From positions 1 to 12,643 of the forward strand of contig QAXH01004156.1 in NCBI GenBank assembly GCA_004335635.1: DNA of 12,643 nt. The letters are read 5' to 3'. Of the stretch, positions 9,373 to 12,643 are shown in pieces. The notes under the pieces are model-generated. The model saw only the letters and a list, made by a program, of their open reading frames with translations. It made no database searches and was not told the origin of the DNA. The DNA is from Chloromonas sp. AAM2. Its lineage: Eukaryota; Chlorophyta; Chlorophyceae; Chlamydomonadales; Chlamydomonadaceae. Numbering within the stretch: position 1 is the first letter of the stretch; every line of letters begins with the position of its first letter. The position numbers were made by a program, and so were the translations under genes.

Positions 9373-12064
9373 TCACATGCCACGCGGCTTGCCCGCGTCT
9401 CCACCGGCAGCCTCAGCTGCAGGGGGCCCCTCTGGCTTGGTGGGCGCTGCTGCCATGGCGCTCAGGACGACTGACCACACAACAGCCACACAGTTGATGT
9501 ACTGCATACCAGGCAAAACAAAAAACATGCTGTCAGCGCTGCACTTGAAACATGGGAGCGCCAGACGTCCCAGTTTACACACTCACATGATCAACAACAG
9601 CTCACACAATGCAGGCACCTTTAGTGCTTTTGTTGGTATGGATAACATCCACGGATCGCACATGCTGTGACATACTCTTGATCAAGGCAAGGTTGAGTTG
9701 GGAGCACAGACCTAGCAAATCGTGCTCGTGCCGCGGAAGCACAAAAAACCCGTGCATCTTACCAGAATTCTCTGGTCGCTTGACACGAAGGCAAAGTTCA
9801 CGGTGTGAGCAGCAGGCCACAGGAGATAGTTGACTTTCTGCAAGGCATGGGCACACAAGAGCTTAACTTGGCAATGCCAGACCACACACGTTGTGTAAAA
9901 GCCGAGTGAAGCTGCCAAGGCGACTGCAGATGTCTTGCTTACAACCCCTCTCACCATGGTTGGCACAAGCTTGGCGCGAACGGCGTCAAGTGCCCTACGA
10001 AGACAACACAGCGTACAACCGACCCGTGGCTCATGACATGTTACGTCCTCATTTTCTAGCGCTACAGAATAATCTGGTGTTGATGACAGCTGCTGGTTGC
10101 AGATAGACGATGTACAAAGGTGTGCATGTTTGCAACGCGACTGCATTTGGTGTGGACTGGCGAGGATGGCTGCGTCCCCACTCACTTGCCCCCATCGCCT
10201 GCCAGGACTGCCATGGTGATGAAGAAAGCGGTTGTCATTGTGGGCGCCATCATCAGCTGATCCATGGCCACCTGTTAGAAAGCACGCAAAAACACACAAG
10301 ACATGGGAGTTGACAAGACATGCGGCGCAAGGCAGAGAGAAAAACTTCCTCACACCATCCGTGATCGGCACCCATGCACACATATATGGAATTGAATCAA
10401 CGTACTGATGCAGTACCGGTGCATTGATTTCGCCCGTACAATCTGGCCCGTCTAATCTGGCCCTGGTTGACACCAAGCTGCACATCAGGTGACCGCACAG
10501 CAACATGCCAAGTCACGCCAGACATTGCAAATCCATGCAGTTGACAGTGCGGCCGCTTGGCTCACAACACAGCATGGGCATTCACACGGCAAAGAACGCC
10601 GTGGGCTGTATCACGAGCTCTCCGCCACACCAGGCATACAAACAGTGACCATACAAACGTCATCATGTACTCCATAGCATGGGGCATGGCCGACCCACCT
10701 TGGTGGCCACTGCTGTCATGGATGTGGGGTCGCCGGGCATCACAGCCTGCATGCATCACATGTGCATGAGATGAGCCCAGCAGCGCTACAAACATGCAGT
10801 CTTTTACGCCAGGGCCTACAAAATAATGCATATCAAATGGATTGATGCAGCACCATTACTTACTCGGTCAAGGAAAGCGAACCACACAACGTTGGCTGGG
10901 GTCGAAATCACAGCGCTGAATATCATGAAACGCGCCGCCCTCCAAGGGTCATAAACAAAGGGTTGGATGTCTGCTGCACGCCCTGTTCTCCGGGCGTTGA
11001 TGTTGTTCAAGGCTGGAGGAAAAGCTTGGGCCGCAAAGTCGCCAATGAAAGACCCAGCCACGCCTGTAGCAAGCTTGGTGTAGAACGGATAGGCCTCAAG
11101 CGCTCTACACACATGCGAGAGCAGGCATGTAAGAGCAAGCATACGTGACAAGCAAGTAGATCGAAACTGGTGTTGGAAGGTGTACAAAGGTGTACAGCAT
11201 GGCGATATCGCATATGTGGACTGTCAGACACTGGACTCAGCTGCCAAGCCATCCTGCTATAGAATGATCTCAGAAGGTGAGCATCAACTTCCATGGCGAG
11301 CAACAGCAGGCAGTTCCAGGCCAGTTACTGCTCACTGCGGCTAAAGACAAACAAACTGGTGTTGCAAGGTTTCCATTTGGAGATGTGCGCTCTGCCTGGA
11401 GTACGTGGACAAGGCTACCAGGTCGTCCCTCTGTGGTAGGCTACAGAAGCTGAGCCGTAGCTGCGGCTGAGTTGTACACCCACGTGTTGTAGGCACGAAC
11501 TGGGCTGACTCCGAATCCAAGCGGCAACGATGCCAAGCCCACCAAGACAGGAACCGTCCTGAACATGCAGCAACATAAGTCTTCATAAAAATTGCTTGGT
11601 TGCACTCAAGTTAATCATAAACATGGCTGTTGAACGTGGCCAATTTATACCACAGCCGATGAAGGTTCTGTGTCCAAGGTGTTCCCACCAACATCAAAAC
11701 TTTCCACGTACCACCACCAAGGTGATGGTCTGAGTTTGGCAAGTGTTGCTTCTGGAGTTGCAGGAGTCAACTCTTGTGTTGTCGTTGTTGTTTTCTCCTT
11801 GGTAGAAGTCGCTTCGCAACGCACAGAAATTGGCCTGGCAACTCTGCCTAGGTAGGATCTCCATGAACTCTCTTGTTGATCGATTGAGCGAAGAAGTCTG
11901 TCAGAACCGGACTGGCGCAATGGTGTTGTCACGGCTTGTGAAGTCTTAGAAGAGCTGCACGCGCAGCGTAGGTAGCAAGGCGACGTCATTAATTCCGAGA
12001 GTGGCCGACCTGACCTGGGCCTGAATGATTTCATGACCCTCGTTGGAGCAGCGTGCAGGTTCAT
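9373..12064 (-). CDS. Mpv17/PMP22-family membrane protein, probably plastid-targeted, 7 exons, 326 aa
   Basis: Exons 12064-11701, 11102-10864, 10746-10699, 10271-10186, 9994-9955, 9837-9763 and 9501-9373 sum to 981 bases with consistent phases. Seen: residues 1-83 are rich in Ser, Arg and Thr, poor in acid, and end in ISVRC before EATS, a typical plastid transit-peptide cleavage context. A Thr-rich linker follows, then the Mpv17 domain: WWWYVETLEAYPFYTK (116-131), GDFAAQ (142-147), DPWRAARF (173-180), STPANVVWFAFLDR (188-201), DQLMMAP (221-227), LVPTM (255-259) and NYLLWPAAHTVNFAFVSSDQR (262-282). The family consists of small four-helix proteins of organelle inner or peroxisomal membranes; a channel role has been proposed for some members. 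Chloroplast location is inferred. The Ala/Pro/Gly-rich tail after 298 is an extension. The first donor (GTTTTG after 11701) is weak; it was chosen because it alone restores the normal W-Y-x7-P spacing. An in-frame GTG lies at 12085 but the ATG at 12064 is preferred. Confidence 0.92.
11103..11700 (-). other. First intron of the Mpv17-family gene
   Basis: 598 bases between the transit-peptide exon and the first fully intradomain exon. The donor GTTTTG is weak and the acceptor is GTGTAGAG; they are placed by family spacing. The intron carries two copies of an 18-base sequence AAACTGGTGTTG(G/C)AAGGT, at 11164-11181 and 11353-11370, differing at one base. Confidence 0.6.
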
Positions 12065-12643
12065 TCTTTCGTACAGATGCTGCACTGAATAACTTTTGCA
12101 CTTCGTAGCTTCAGGGCAGTGTCACACAGTGGCGAAATCCACACACTCCGTGGCCCTGGAAACGGCCAACTATCACAGTGCCATGCTTTTTTTCTCACAC
12201 TGACTCAGGGGTGGACTGACCATACCAACAGCTTGTTTCATGCTAACCAGCAGATACTGACATTGACAGCCAGCAGATAGTCACATGGCTGTATGCGCGT
12301 GTAGAATCAAACACAGCTTCACCATTCGTCATTTACATGGCTTTTCATGGTTTAACCCACGGTACTGCCGCTGGACACAACTTCACTCCAAGAATTACGC
12401 GCCTGACAATTGTTAAGTCAAGAAAGTCTGTGGAGGCCGGGTTGAGTGGTGTCGCACGTGGAACAGGTCGTGAGATGTGTTTGGCCACCCGCCTCCTTGG
12501 GGAGGTAGCCAAGCCCTCCACCCCCCGACTGAGACAGCCGCAGCGCTTCATTGGGCACTATACACATGCCGCCTAATGTAGGTCACACCCAAGAACCCAT
12601 CTCCGAGTTAACTGCTAGCAGAACTTGCTGCCAGCAGGTTCGG
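12065..12643. other. Upstream region of the Mpv17-family gene, with a GC-rich patch
   Basis: This should contain the promoter and 5' leader of the minus-strand Mpv17-family gene. Around 12430-12550 the composition becomes GC-rich and open frames exist on both strands: 79 codons plus from 12337, and 68 codons minus to 12345. None is recognisable, so I do not call a gene. A short hairpin CCTCC-TTGG-GGAGG sits near 12491-12505. Confidence 0.4.

Noticed and set aside
11341..11586. 81-codon minus frame in the first Mpv17-gene intron
   Set aside because: Its sequence does not fit the family at that point, while joining 11701 directly to 11102 gives the normal family spacing.

Overview
This window is nuclear DNA of a eukaryote, most likely a green alga (Chlorophyta, perhaps Trebouxiophyceae). 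Evidence: base composition is only moderately GC; every recognisable gene is cut into short exons by introns of about 90-660 bases with GT(A/G)AG-type or GTGCGC-type donors and pyrimidine-CAG acceptors; and one protein carries what looks like a chloroplast transit peptide. There are no bacterial operons, rRNA, tRNA or CRISPR arrays. Class-level placement is inference.

Three multi-exon genes could be rebuilt exon by exon, each with splice phases that agree at every junction. (1) Minus strand, 6571 down to 1292: an 11-exon gene for a roughly 968-residue membrane-associated alpha/beta-hydrolase fold protein. Its N-terminal helical region resembles that of fungal-type AB-hydrolases. The oxyanion HG, the AHSYG nucleophile elbow, the GRDE acid and a late His are all present, but the fold is interrupted by two very long disordered segments (about 270 and 160 residues). 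(2) Plus strand, 6944 to 8732: a 5-exon gene for a 164-residue Lys/Arg/Ser-rich nuclear-type protein resembling FAM133. (3) Minus strand, 12064 down to 9373: a 7-exon gene for a 326-residue Mpv17/PMP22-family membrane protein with a likely plastid transit peptide.

Layout: 1-1291 has no gene and holds an exact 31-base direct repeat; 1292-6571 is the hydrolase; 6572-6943 is a short head-to-head promoter region; 6944-8732 is the FAM133-like gene; 8733-9372 is a tail-to-tail spacer; 9373-12064 is the Mpv17-family gene; 12065-12643 is upstream sequence with a GC-rich patch I could not assign. The genes look functionally unrelated; only the divergent hydrolase/FAM133-like pair could share control elements.

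The most notable observations are the double-inserted hydrolase, its 25-base micro-exon holding the catalytic serine, a GC-AG intron in the same gene, the eroded signature residues of the Mpv17 protein, and a small back-to-back pair of open frames inside the largest intron of the FAM133-like gene. I do not see a novel multi-gene system.
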